A stretch of DNA of 5,701 nucleotides from NCBI GenBank assembly GCA_938042205.1, contig CALIRS010000184.1, forward strand, positions 1 to 5,701, written 5' to 3'. This DNA comes from an uncultured bacterium (GTDB lineage: Bacteria > Actinomycetota > Aquicultoria > SKW223). Shown here piece after piece: positions 1 to 5,701 of the stretch; position 1 is the first letter of the stretch; every line of letters begins with the position of its first letter. The notes under the pieces are model-generated. The model did not search any database and had not been told where the DNA came from. It was given only the letters and a program-made list of their open reading frames with translations. The position numbers and the translations under genes were made by a program.

Positions 1-339
1 TCGCGATTTTTTCTTTAATTTCGAAATTATTTTCTTTGCTTCGACTGAACTTAATCTCTCGTCATAAATTTCTACCGGGATAGAGATTTTTCTTCGTAGT
101 TTTTCGACTATACTCAAAATTTTTTTTGTTTGTTCTGTCTCCTTTCCTTTTAATCCGAATGGTACTCCGACAACTACAATCGAAGGACAGGCTTCAGATA
201 TTTTCTTTTCTATTTTTTCAAACATTTCATCATCATCTTTTGCTGTAATAAAACCCCCTTCTGAAGGAATGGTTCCAGTAGGATCACTGAAACAAAATCC
301 TGTCCTCACATCACCTATATCGAAGGCAACTATCTTCAT
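1..339 (-). CDS. ruvX: RuvX/YqgF-family Holliday junction resolvase-like protein, C-terminus cut off by window edge
   Basis: The frame starts at ATG 339-337 and stays open to base 1, giving 113 residues of a protein that usually has about 135-150. It has the RNase H-like fold signature of the family: N-terminal DIGDVRTG (residues 7-14, with the putative metal-binding Asp7), VVVGVP (55-60), the following GKETEQ segment with a conserved Glu (67), and DERLSS (93-98), the family's DERL[ST]S motif. The last catalytic Asp of the family lies in the missing C-terminus. Family members are described as putative Holliday junction resolvases and, in E. coli, as involved in 16S rRNA 5'-end maturation, so the exact substrate here is inferred. 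Start choice: the ATG overlaps the alaS stop by one base (TGATG) and no good Shine-Dalgarno precedes it, which suggests translation by reinitiation after alaS. The family assignment is firm. Confidence 0.93.
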   Translation of the reverse strand, partial: MKIVAFDIGDVRTGFCFSDPTGTIPSEGGFITAKDDDEMFEKIEKKISEACPSIVVVGVPFGLKGKETEQTKKILSIVEKLRRKISIPVEIYDERLSSVEAKKIISKLKKKSR

Positions 340-2987
340 CAGCTGGATTTGATTAATCTTTTCTTTAAGGACTCACGAGCATAATCGACAGCATGAGGAA
401 GAGCTCTGGTGTCTTTACCTCCAGCCTCAGCAAGAGTTTCTGTACCTCCACCGCCACCATTAAATAATCTTGATGCTTCCCTGGCAATTTCACTGGCTTT
501 TAAGCCTTTCAAAACCAGATCATTCGAAAGAGCGACCACAAGATAAGGCTTTCCTCCTGTAGATGAACCTATTACCAGTGCAAATGATTTATATCTATCA
601 CGAGCTATGTCTGCAAAATTCCTGAGTTCAGAGGTTCCCATCTCACTGGTAACCCCCGAAATAATTACCGTAGAATTGATCCTCTCAGATTGCTTTTCTA
701 AGGCTTTAAAAAGCTTTTTAACAGACACCTGCCTGGATTTTTGAAGTTCTTTTTCAAGTTTCTCCTTTTCGTTCAGTAATTCAATTACTTTTGCCTTTAG
801 ACTTTCGCTTGCAACTTTTAGTTCCTTAGATAAACTTTCAACTATCCTGTAACGATCATTGAGAAGTTCAAAAGCAGCCTTGCCTGTAACAGCTTCTATC
901 CTCCTCATACTTGCGCCTACGCTTCTATCCGAAACAATTTTAAAAAGATTTATCTCTGAAGTGTAATTTACATGAGTCCCCCCGCAAAGTTCTCTGCTGA
1001 TATTCCCGATCTCAACTACCCTTACGAACTTTCCATATTTTTCGCCAAAATGAGCTATTGCTCCAAGTTCTCGAGCGTGTTCGATGGTTGTTTCATATTT
1101 GCGCACGGGAAGATTTTCCTGAATTTTTTTGTTAATTAAAGTTTCAATTCTTTCAATTTCACTAACTTCGAGTGGTCTTTCTGATGGATAATCAAACCTG
1201 AAATAATCCTCACACACAAAGGAACCTGATTGCTTCACGTGTTCTCCGAGTATCAACCTCAATGCCCATTGAAGAAGGTGGGTAGCGGTGTGGTTTTTTT
1301 CTGTTGATCGTCTCATCTGGATATCAATTTTTGCCCTGACCCTGTCACCTTTTTCAATAAACCCTTTTTTCATAGTGCCCCGATGTACAATCATTCCTTC
1401 AAACGGCAATTGAACATCTTCTACTAAAAACAAAGCATCAGGTTTACTTATCGAACCATTATCTGCCACCTGACCACCAGATTCAAAATAGAAAGGTGTC
1501 TCTGAAATTATCAGTTCCCCTTCTTCACCTTCATTTAAAATGTCTACATTTACACCGTTTCTTATGATAGCTACAACCCGGGTTTCAGCTTCGTCATTTT
1601 CATATCCTATAAATTCCGAAGATATTCCTTTTGAACGTATCCCTGCATACAGCTCACCGCTATATTTAAACTCTTTTGCCAGCCATGATCTCTTTGATTC
1701 TTCTCTTCTTTTCTCAAGGATTTTTTCAAAATCCTTAAAAGTTACAGAAAGACCGTTCTCAGCAGCAATTTCTGCAGTTAGTTCTGGGGGAAATCCGTAA
1801 GTATCATAAAGTTCAAAAATAATTTCACCAGGCAGTGTCTTATTTCCCTGTGCTTTTAGAGTACTGATTTTTTCTTCAAGGATTCCTGTTCCCTGATTTA
1901 AAGTGCGGCCGAATTTCTTTTCCTCGGTCAATAGAACTTCACGAATGAGTCCTGAGTTTTCAACAAGCTCTTTATATATTGGGGAATATTTTTCAATCAC
2001 CACAGAAGCAAGCTCATGAAGAAGTTCCTCCTCAAAACCTAAAATTCGAGCATGTCTGACCACTCTTCTTATTAATCTTCTCAGAACATATCCTCTTCCT
2101 TCGTTCGAAGGAAATACTCCATCCGCAATAAGAAAGGTGGATGCTTTTGAATGATCAGCAATAATTTTTATAGATAAATCCACTCTATCACTTTTTCCGT
2201 AACTCTTTTTTGTAATTTCTGAAATCTTTTGTACGAGAGGTGAAAATAAATCAGTTTCGAAAACTGAATTTTTATGTTGCATTATCATAGATATCCGTTC
2301 AAGACCCATTCCAGTGTCAATATTTTTTCTTGGTAAAGACTTTAGATTTCCAGCTTCATCCCTCTCGAATTGCATAAACACCAGATTCCAGACTTCAAGA
2401 AAACGATCGCAATCACAACCTGGAGCGCAATTTTCCTTCTCGCATTTGAACTCTTCACCACGGTCATAAATTATTTCAGAACAGGGACCACAGGGACCTA
2501 CAGGACCAGCTGCCCAAAAGTTATCTTCCTCTCCAAGCCTAACTATTTTCTCTTTTGGAAATCCTGACTTTTTCCACCAGATTTCGAATGCTTCGTCATC
2601 ATCTTTATAAACCGTGGCCCAGAAACGCTCTTTATCAAGTCCTAAATCGTCAAAAAGAAACTCTTGAGCCCATCTTATTGCTTCTTCCTTATAGTAGTCC
2701 CCAAAACTGAAGTTTCCGAGCATTTCAAAAAAGGTCAGGTGTCTGGCTGTTCTTCCTACTTCTTCAATATCAGAGGTACGAACACACTTTTGAACTGTAG
2801 CAATCCTCGTTTTTGGAGGAGATACCAGCCCCAGGAAGCTGGGTTTAAACTGGACCATGCCGGCTGTCGTTAATAGAAGTGTCGGATCCTCAGGAACAAG
2901 CGATGATGATGGCAATATCAAATGTCCTCTGGACTTAAAAAAATTAATAAACTTCTCCCGGATAATTACGCTTTCCACATCTGTCAC
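339..2987 (-). CDS. alaS: Alanine--tRNA ligase (AlaRS), complete
   Basis: Class II synthetase charging tRNA-Ala in the cytoplasm; 882 residues, the usual bacterial length. Order of parts: catalytic core (about 5-245) with motif 2, RHLTFFEMLGNFSFGDYYK (82-100), and motif 3, GMGLERI (226-232); tRNA-recognition helical region (about 246-460) containing SNEGRGYVLRR (294-304); beta-barrel (about 465-555); editing domain (about 560-700) with zinc ligands H566/H570 in HTATH and C668/H672 in CGGTH; a charged coiled-coil linker (about 715-768); and a C-terminal DHHA1/C-Ala domain (about 771-875) with a Gly-rich loop at 844-857. All catalytic and editing motifs are intact, so it should clear mischarged Ser/Gly. 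A cluster C182, C187, C191, C193 follows GPCGPC (164-169); it occurs in many bacterial AlaRSs and may bind metal (inference). The start is GTG, overlapping the previous stop as GTGA; a second in-frame GTG at 2978-2976 (residue 4) is an alternative. The gene is internal to the operon, so there is no T-box leader directly before it. Confidence 0.98.
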   Translation of the reverse strand: MTDVESVIIREKFINFFKSRGHLILPSSSLVPEDPTLLLTTAGMVQFKPSFLGLVSPPKTRIATVQKCVRTSDIEEVGRTARHLTFFEMLGNFSFGDYYKEEAIRWAQEFLFDDLGLDKERFWATVYKDDDEAFEIWWKKSGFPKEKIVRLGEEDNFWAAGPVGPCGPCSEIIYDRGEEFKCEKENCAPGCDCDRFLEVWNLVFMQFERDEAGNLKSLPRKNIDTGMGLERISMIMQHKNSVFETDLFSPLVQKISEITKKSYGKSDRVDLSIKIIADHSKASTFLIADGVFPSNEGRGYVLRRLIRRVVRHARILGFEEELLHELASVVIEKYSPIYKELVENSGLIREVLLTEEKKFGRTLNQGTGILEEKISTLKAQGNKTLPGEIIFELYDTYGFPPELTAEIAAENGLSVTFKDFEKILEKRREESKRSWLAKEFKYSGELYAGIRSKGISSEFIGYENDEAETRVVAIIRNGVNVDILNEGEEGELIISETPFYFESGGQVADNGSISKPDALFLVEDVQLPFEGMIVHRGTMKKGFIEKGDRVRAKIDIQMRRSTEKNHTATHLLQWALRLILGEHVKQSGSFVCEDYFRFDYPSERPLEVSEIERIETLINKKIQENLPVRKYETTIEHARELGAIAHFGEKYGKFVRVVEIGNISRELCGGTHVNYTSEINLFKIVSDRSVGASMRRIEAVTGKAAFELLNDRYRIVESLSKELKVASESLKAKVIELLNEKEKLEKELQKSRQVSVKKLFKALEKQSERINSTVIISGVTSEMGTSELRNFADIARDRYKSFALVIGSSTGGKPYLVVALSNDLVLKGLKASEIAREASRLFNGGGGGTETLAEAGGKDTRALPHAVDYARESLKKRLIKSS

Positions 2988-4051
2988 ACTCCAGTTTCTA
3001 TTTTGAATACCTCATAGAAAACTGCTTTTAAGAAAGCGGCAGTTGGTATAGCCAGGAGGAGTCCAACGAAACCAAAGGTGACGCCACCAATAAACATTGC
3101 CATTACTACTATTGCTGGATGAATCTTGACTTGCGATTTCATTATATGAGGTGCAATTACCATTCCTTCAAGCTGTTGAATAATAATCATAATAATTAAC
3201 ACCCATAAAGCGGTAATCGGAGACTTTAGAAATGCCACAAGAATCGCTAATAAACCTCCAATAACCGGTCCAAAGTAAGGGATCAAATCCAGAATTCCAG
3301 TTAAAAGACCAAGCAAGAAGGCATACTTAACTCCAAGAATCTCAAGAGCAATCGCCGTCAGTATGCCAACAGTCGCTGCTACAATAAGCTGCCCTCTGAC
3401 AAAACCCGCTATCACTTCATTTGCTTTCCGAAAAAGATAAATCAAATCTTCTCTTCCTCGGGAGTTCATAAATTCGAAGATATTATCTCTAATACTCTTC
3501 CAATCTTTCAGCAGGTAAAAGGAAATGAAGAGACCGAAAATAAGATTAATGAAACCTGAAGCAATGTTAATACCAGCTTGAGGAATTTTTTCGGCAAGCT
3601 GTCCGCCCCATTTCCCAATACTTTCAAATGCTTGTTTTATAAAAGTTCTTCCCCACTCAGGGATTTCTATCCTGCCTGCGGCTGCTTCAAGTCTGTATAC
3701 CTGCTCAGATATGTTCTCCATAAATCCCGGGAATTCTTGAATAAATTCTTTTACCTGTTCAACGATAGCTGGAAGGAGAAACACAATAAGGATAGCTATT
3801 GCTGCAATCAAAACTATATAAGAAATAAAAAGAGCCAGGAATCTGGGAATCCGAAAACTTTCAAGTTTATCAACTATTGGTTTTAAAATATAAATGACAG
3901 CAACAGCGTATATAAAAGGCATCAGAGCAGGCATTAAGAAACTCAGGAACTGGTAGCCGAGATAAATTAATAGCATCAGCCCGACGTAAAACCAGATTCT
4001 TATCGCTAAATCTTTATTATTCATATCGTTACTTACTTTCTTTCTAGCCAT
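2984..4051 (-). CDS. AI-2E/PerM (UPF0118) family polytopic membrane protein
   Basis: 355 residues, typical for the family. Hydrophobic segments fall at about 19-39, 42-60 and 71-95, then a soluble, partly amphipathic stretch (about 96-160), then 162-182 and a dense membrane block from about 218 to 341. Family hallmarks in the C-terminal half are FVRGQLIVA (217-225), the loop DLIPYFGPVIGG (255-266), QQLEGMVIAPHIM (292-304) and a final Gly-rich hydrophobic block (about 313-341). Members have been called AI-2 exporters (TqsA), Na+/H+ antiporters or permeases; the substrate cannot be read from the sequence, and the 'AI-2' name should not be taken as function. The start ATG (4051-4049) lies one base after the preceding stop (TAAAATG) with only a weak purine-rich stretch upstream; Met10 (4024-4022) is an alternative start. 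The end overlaps the alaS GTG by 4 bp, implying translational coupling. Confidence 0.95.
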   Translation of the reverse strand: MARKKVSNDMNNKDLAIRIWFYVGLMLLIYLGYQFLSFLMPALMPFIYAVAVIYILKPIVDKLESFRIPRFLALFISYIVLIAAIAILIVFLLPAIVEQVKEFIQEFPGFMENISEQVYRLEAAAGRIEIPEWGRTFIKQAFESIGKWGGQLAEKIPQAGINIASGFINLIFGLFISFYLLKDWKSIRDNIFEFMNSRGREDLIYLFRKANEVIAGFVRGQLIVAATVGILTAIALEILGVKYAFLLGLLTGILDLIPYFGPVIGGLLAILVAFLKSPITALWVLIIMIIIQQLEGMVIAPHIMKSQVKIHPAIVVMAMFIGGVTFGFVGLLLAIPTAAFLKAVFYEVFKIETGV

Positions 4052-4052
4052 T

Positions 4053-4268
4053 TTAGCTTTCTTGTTTTCTTATTTTTCTTTTTATTTCATTTTCCCTAAA
4101 CCTTGACTCTCTAATCCCTTCTTCTAAAGCAAAAAGAATCTTTTCCCAGTATAAATCAATCTTTTTAGAAAGTTTGCCAGCTTTTTGAGGCATTATCAAT
4201 CTGATAACAAAAAAACCACTTAAAACTGTAATCAAAAAAATAATTAAATTAAAAATTTTTTTCACCAA
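4053..4268 (-). CDS. Small single-pass membrane protein of unknown function
   Basis: 71 residues: a basic N-terminus, one membrane segment (about 6-26), then a strongly charged cytoplasmic-type tail (about 28-71) with Lys/Arg-Glu repeats probably forming a helix (WEKILFALEEGIRES, then RENEIKRKIRK). No catalytic motif is visible. It starts at TTG 4268-4266 immediately after the upstream TAA; GTG 4265-4263, one codon later, is equally possible. A GAAGGG Shine-Dalgarno-like site at 4281-4276, inside the end of the DUF948 gene, gives 7 bases spacing to the TTG and 10 to the GTG. Its position between DUF948 and alaS matches a small, poorly characterised membrane protein commonly found there in actinobacteria (recalled synteny; DUF6167-like is possible but unproven). 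Tight spacing and the ribosome site make it very likely a real gene; function is not assigned. Confidence 0.8.
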   Translation of the reverse strand: MVKKIFNLIIFLITVLSGFFVIRLIMPQKAGKLSKKIDLYWEKILFALEEGIRESRFRENEIKRKIRKQES

Positions 4269-4607
4269 TTATTTACCCTTCATCAAAACTTCAATTGCTT
4301 TTTTCACCCCTGCTGAAATGCTGGCTAACTTTATCAATGGCGATGAGATCACGCTTTTTAATACCTCAACGCCTGTGTTTACTTTTTCGGATAATTCCTC
4401 AACCTGTGCTACTACCGTATCCACCCTTTCTAACTCCTTGTTAACCTGATCAACAGACTCATTCAATTTATGAATTAAAGGAACCAATTCTCTGGATATA
4501 TTTGTGATTTCTTTTCTGGTTTCATTAAATAGTCTTCCTAACTGGAAAAGAGCATAAGAAATCGCCGCTACAACTATCACCCATAGAATAAAATATAAAA
4601 CTTGCAT
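4269..4607 (-). CDS. DUF948 family membrane-anchored coiled-coil protein
   Basis: 112 residues: one N-terminal membrane helix (about 3-24), followed by a long hydrophilic helix with heptad-like hydrophobic spacing (about 25-88; for example LNESVDQVNKELERVDTVV, 48-66) and a short C-terminal block SPLIKLASISAGVKKA (89-104). The VN-x-x-LE-x-VD repeat and the SPLIK...GVKKA ending are recognisable DUF948 features, closest in my recollection to members encoded upstream of alaS in actinobacteria. Molecular function is unknown; a membrane-tethered scaffold is only an inference from the architecture. The ATG (4607-4605) is fixed by a near-perfect GGAGGT seven bases upstream. The stop TAA abuts the TTG start of the next gene, so the two are probably co-translated. 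It is the first gene of the tightly packed block leading to alaS. Confidence 0.9.
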   Translation of the reverse strand: MQVLYFILWVIVVAAISYALFQLGRLFNETRKEITNISRELVPLIHKLNESVDQVNKELERVDTVVAQVEELSEKVNTGVEVLKSVISSPLIKLASISAGVKKAIEVLMKGK

Positions 4608-4614
4608 ATTTTAG

Positions 4615-4620
4615 ACCTCC
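4615..4620 (-). promoter_or_regulatory. Strong ribosome binding site of the DUF948 gene
   Basis: GGAGGT on the minus strand, seven bases before ATG 4607-4605. It is the clearest Shine-Dalgarno site in the window; the downstream genes mostly rely on stop/start overlap. It therefore marks the main translation entry point for the DUF948-to-ruvX block. Confidence 0.9.
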
Positions 4621-4640
4621 TTAAACTTCAAACGATTCTA

Positions 4641-4662
4641 ACATTTTGAACTTACATTTTGA
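4641..4662. repeat. Short direct repeat in the rarA-DUF948 intergenic gap
   Basis: ACATTTTGA occurs at 4641-4649 and again at 4654-4662 on the plus strand, a 13-bp period. It lies in the only intergenic gap of the window (4608-4670), which otherwise holds just the DUF948 ribosome site. There is no hairpin with a U-run, so no intrinsic terminator is seen after rarA. The repeat could be a regulator site or chance in AT-rich DNA. Confidence 0.4.
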
Positions 4663-4670
4663 CTGTTGTC

Positions 4671-5701
4671 TCACTTATCATCCTTTTTTTCCTTTTCCTT
4701 TATCAACCTTTTCCATTTCTTAAGGCGCTCGTAAATCTTTTTTTCGTAACCTATTCGGGATGGTCTGTAATATGTTTTTCCTTTTAATTCCTCTGGCATC
4801 AAGGTTTCAGGATAAAAATGCCCTTCATAAAAGTGCGGGTAATGATAACCTATTCCGTGACCAAGCTTTTTGCTACCAGAATAGTGAGTGTCTCTTAGCT
4901 TGACTGGAATCGTAAGGTAGGATGTCTTTTTAATATCTTCAAATGCTTTATTAACTGCTAAATATGAAGCGTTGCTTTTAGGGGCAGTAGCTAAATAAGT
5001 GATAGCTTGCGCTAAGTTTATAATACATTCTGGAAGCCCAACACGTTCGACAGCAAGAAAGCTGGAAACCGCTACCAGAAGCGCAACAGGATCTGCATTT
5101 CCAATATCTTCCGATGCAAAAATTACCATCCTTCGAGCAATAAATTTCGGGTCTTCGCCACCTTCAATCATTCTGGCAAAATAAGCGAGCGCTGCATCAG
5201 GATCAGAAGCTCTCAAAGATTTAATGAAAGCTGAGGCAAGATCATAGTGCAAATCTCTGTCTTTGTCGTAGTAAAAAATTCTTGTTTTGATTACTTTCTC
5301 AACATCTGTCTTAGTAATTTCTTTTCTTCCATCTGAAAAAGCTGCTCTCGATGCAGATTCTAAAATATTGAGAGCAACGCGAGCATCTCCCTGTGAATTT
5401 ATTGTTATTAATCTTTCTACTTCGTCAGATAGCAAAAATTCTCCCGCAAGCCCTCTTTTGTCGACCCGTGCTCTTTTGATTATTTCCCTGATTTCATCGT
5501 GGGTTAAAGCTTCGAGAACAATTAGGTGACATCGCGATAGTAAGGGAGAATTTACCTCAAAGAATGGATTTTCAGTGGTAGCTCCAATTAGAATTATGGT
5601 TCCATCTTCTACAGCTGGTAATAACGCATCTTGTTGTGCTTTATTAAAACGGTGTATCTCATCTATAAAAAGAATTGTCCTTTTTTCAGCTTTAAGAAAT
5701 T
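4671..5701 (-). CDS. rarA: RarA/MgsA-family AAA+ ATPase (replication-associated recombination protein A), N-terminus cut off by window edge
   Basis: The frame is open from the right edge to TGA 4673-4671, giving 342 residues; roughly the first 100 of a usual 420-450, including Walker A, are outside. Visible parts, numbered from the edge: Walker B ILFIDEIHRFNKAQQD (9-24), sensor 1 IGATTENP (38-45), arginine finger in NSPLLSR (50-56), and sensor 2 GDARVALN (104-111). The RarA-specific C-terminal oligomerisation region follows from about 165, with DPDAALAYFARM, FASEDIGNAD, LATAPKSNASY and RDTHYSG. The protein ends in a Lys-rich tail. The family forms tetrameric DNA-dependent ATPases related to clamp-loader subunits and Werner-interacting protein 1; it acts at stalled replication forks and interacts with SSB. 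No Met start is used inside the window: the TTG at 5435-5433 is an internal Leu, because the AAA+ motifs continue upstream of it in frame. A 63-bp gap without a terminator separates it from the DUF948 gene. Confidence 0.97.
   Translation of the reverse strand, partial: FLKAEKRTILFIDEIHRFNKAQQDALLPAVEDGTIILIGATTENPFFEVNSPLLSRCHLIVLEALTHDEIREIIKRARVDKRGLAGEFLLSDEVERLITINSQGDARVALNILESASRAAFSDGRKEITKTDVEKVIKTRIFYYDKDRDLHYDLASAFIKSLRASDPDAALAYFARMIEGGEDPKFIARRMVIFASEDIGNADPVALLVAVSSFLAVERVGLPECIINLAQAITYLATAPKSNASYLAVNKAFEDIKKTSYLTIPVKLRDTHYSGSKKLGHGIGYHYPHFYEGHFYPETLMPEELKGKTYYRPSRIGYEKKIYERLKKWKRLIKEKEKKDDK

Noticed and set aside
120..127. Run of eight A residues (minus strand) inside ruvX as a phase-variation or slippage site
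   Set aside because: Eight A within Lys/Ile codons is expected in AT-rich DNA; the reading frame is intact and nothing suggests programmed frameshifting.
417..458. Unusual C-Ala glycine loop of AlaRS (GGGGGTETLAEAGG) lacking the common Arg/Lys-Pro pair
   Set aside because: This loop varies among bacterial AlaRSs and the surrounding domain is intact, so it is not evidence of altered function.
1540..1800. Plus-strand open frame of 86 codons inside alaS
   Set aside because: Antisense shadow of a clearly conserved alaS region; Ser/Phe-rich translation with no domain and no ribosome site of note.
2370..2873. Two plus-strand open frames of 65 and 69 codons inside alaS
   Set aside because: Antisense to the AlaRS catalytic core; the translations resemble no family and their codon patterns are explained by the minus-strand gene.
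3578..3886. Plus-strand open frame of 102 codons inside the AI-2E-family gene
   Set aside because: Antisense to a well-supported membrane protein; the translation shows no recognisable domain.
4608..4670. Rho-independent terminator after rarA or T-box leader for alaS
   Set aside because: No GC-rich hairpin followed by a U-run is present in either direction, and 63 bp is far too short for a T-box.
5433..5435. TTG as a possible start of a short RarA-like protein
   Set aside because: The same frame continues upstream through Walker B, sensor 1 and the arginine finger without a stop, so this is an internal Leu codon of rarA.
4999..5529. Plus-strand open frames of 61 and 80 codons inside rarA
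   Set aside because: Shadow frames opposite conserved RarA motifs.

Overview
This is an ordinary chromosomal housekeeping stretch from an AT-rich bacterium. All six genes lie on the minus strand, so transcription runs from the right edge of the window to the left. In transcription order they are: rarA (5' part missing), a DUF948 membrane coiled-coil protein, a small single-pass membrane protein, an AI-2E/PerM-family membrane protein, alaS (complete), and ruvX/yqgF (3' end missing). There are no mobile elements, CRISPR arrays, tRNA or rRNA genes.

The five genes from DUF948 to ruvX are packed like a single operon. TAA is followed directly by a TTG start, then TAA-A-ATG (1 bp gap), a GTGA 4-bp overlap into alaS, and a TGATG 1-bp overlap into ruvX. 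The only real intergenic space is 63 bp between rarA and the DUF948 gene. It carries a textbook Shine-Dalgarno site and a short direct repeat, but no terminator and no convincing promoter, so rarA is probably co-transcribed. The transcript's main promoter lies outside the window to the right.

Organism (inference): the order rarA, DUF948, small membrane protein, alaS, ruvX is, from recalled knowledge, the arrangement typical of Actinomycetota. The DUF948 protein also has the C-terminal 'SPLIK-x-A-x-x-S-x-GVKKA' block familiar from actinobacterial members. The low GC and Lys/Ile-rich proteins do not fit classical high-GC actinobacteria. A deep-branching, anaerobic, low-GC actinobacterial lineage known mainly from metagenomes is my best guess, at modest confidence. 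A clostridial or Thermotogota-like source is not excluded.

Functionally the window mixes translation (alaS), replication and recombination maintenance (rarA, ruvX) and a poorly understood membrane trio (DUF948, small protein, AI-2E family). I see no sign of a previously undescribed system. The most interesting point is the uncharacterised membrane trio locked into the alaS operon.
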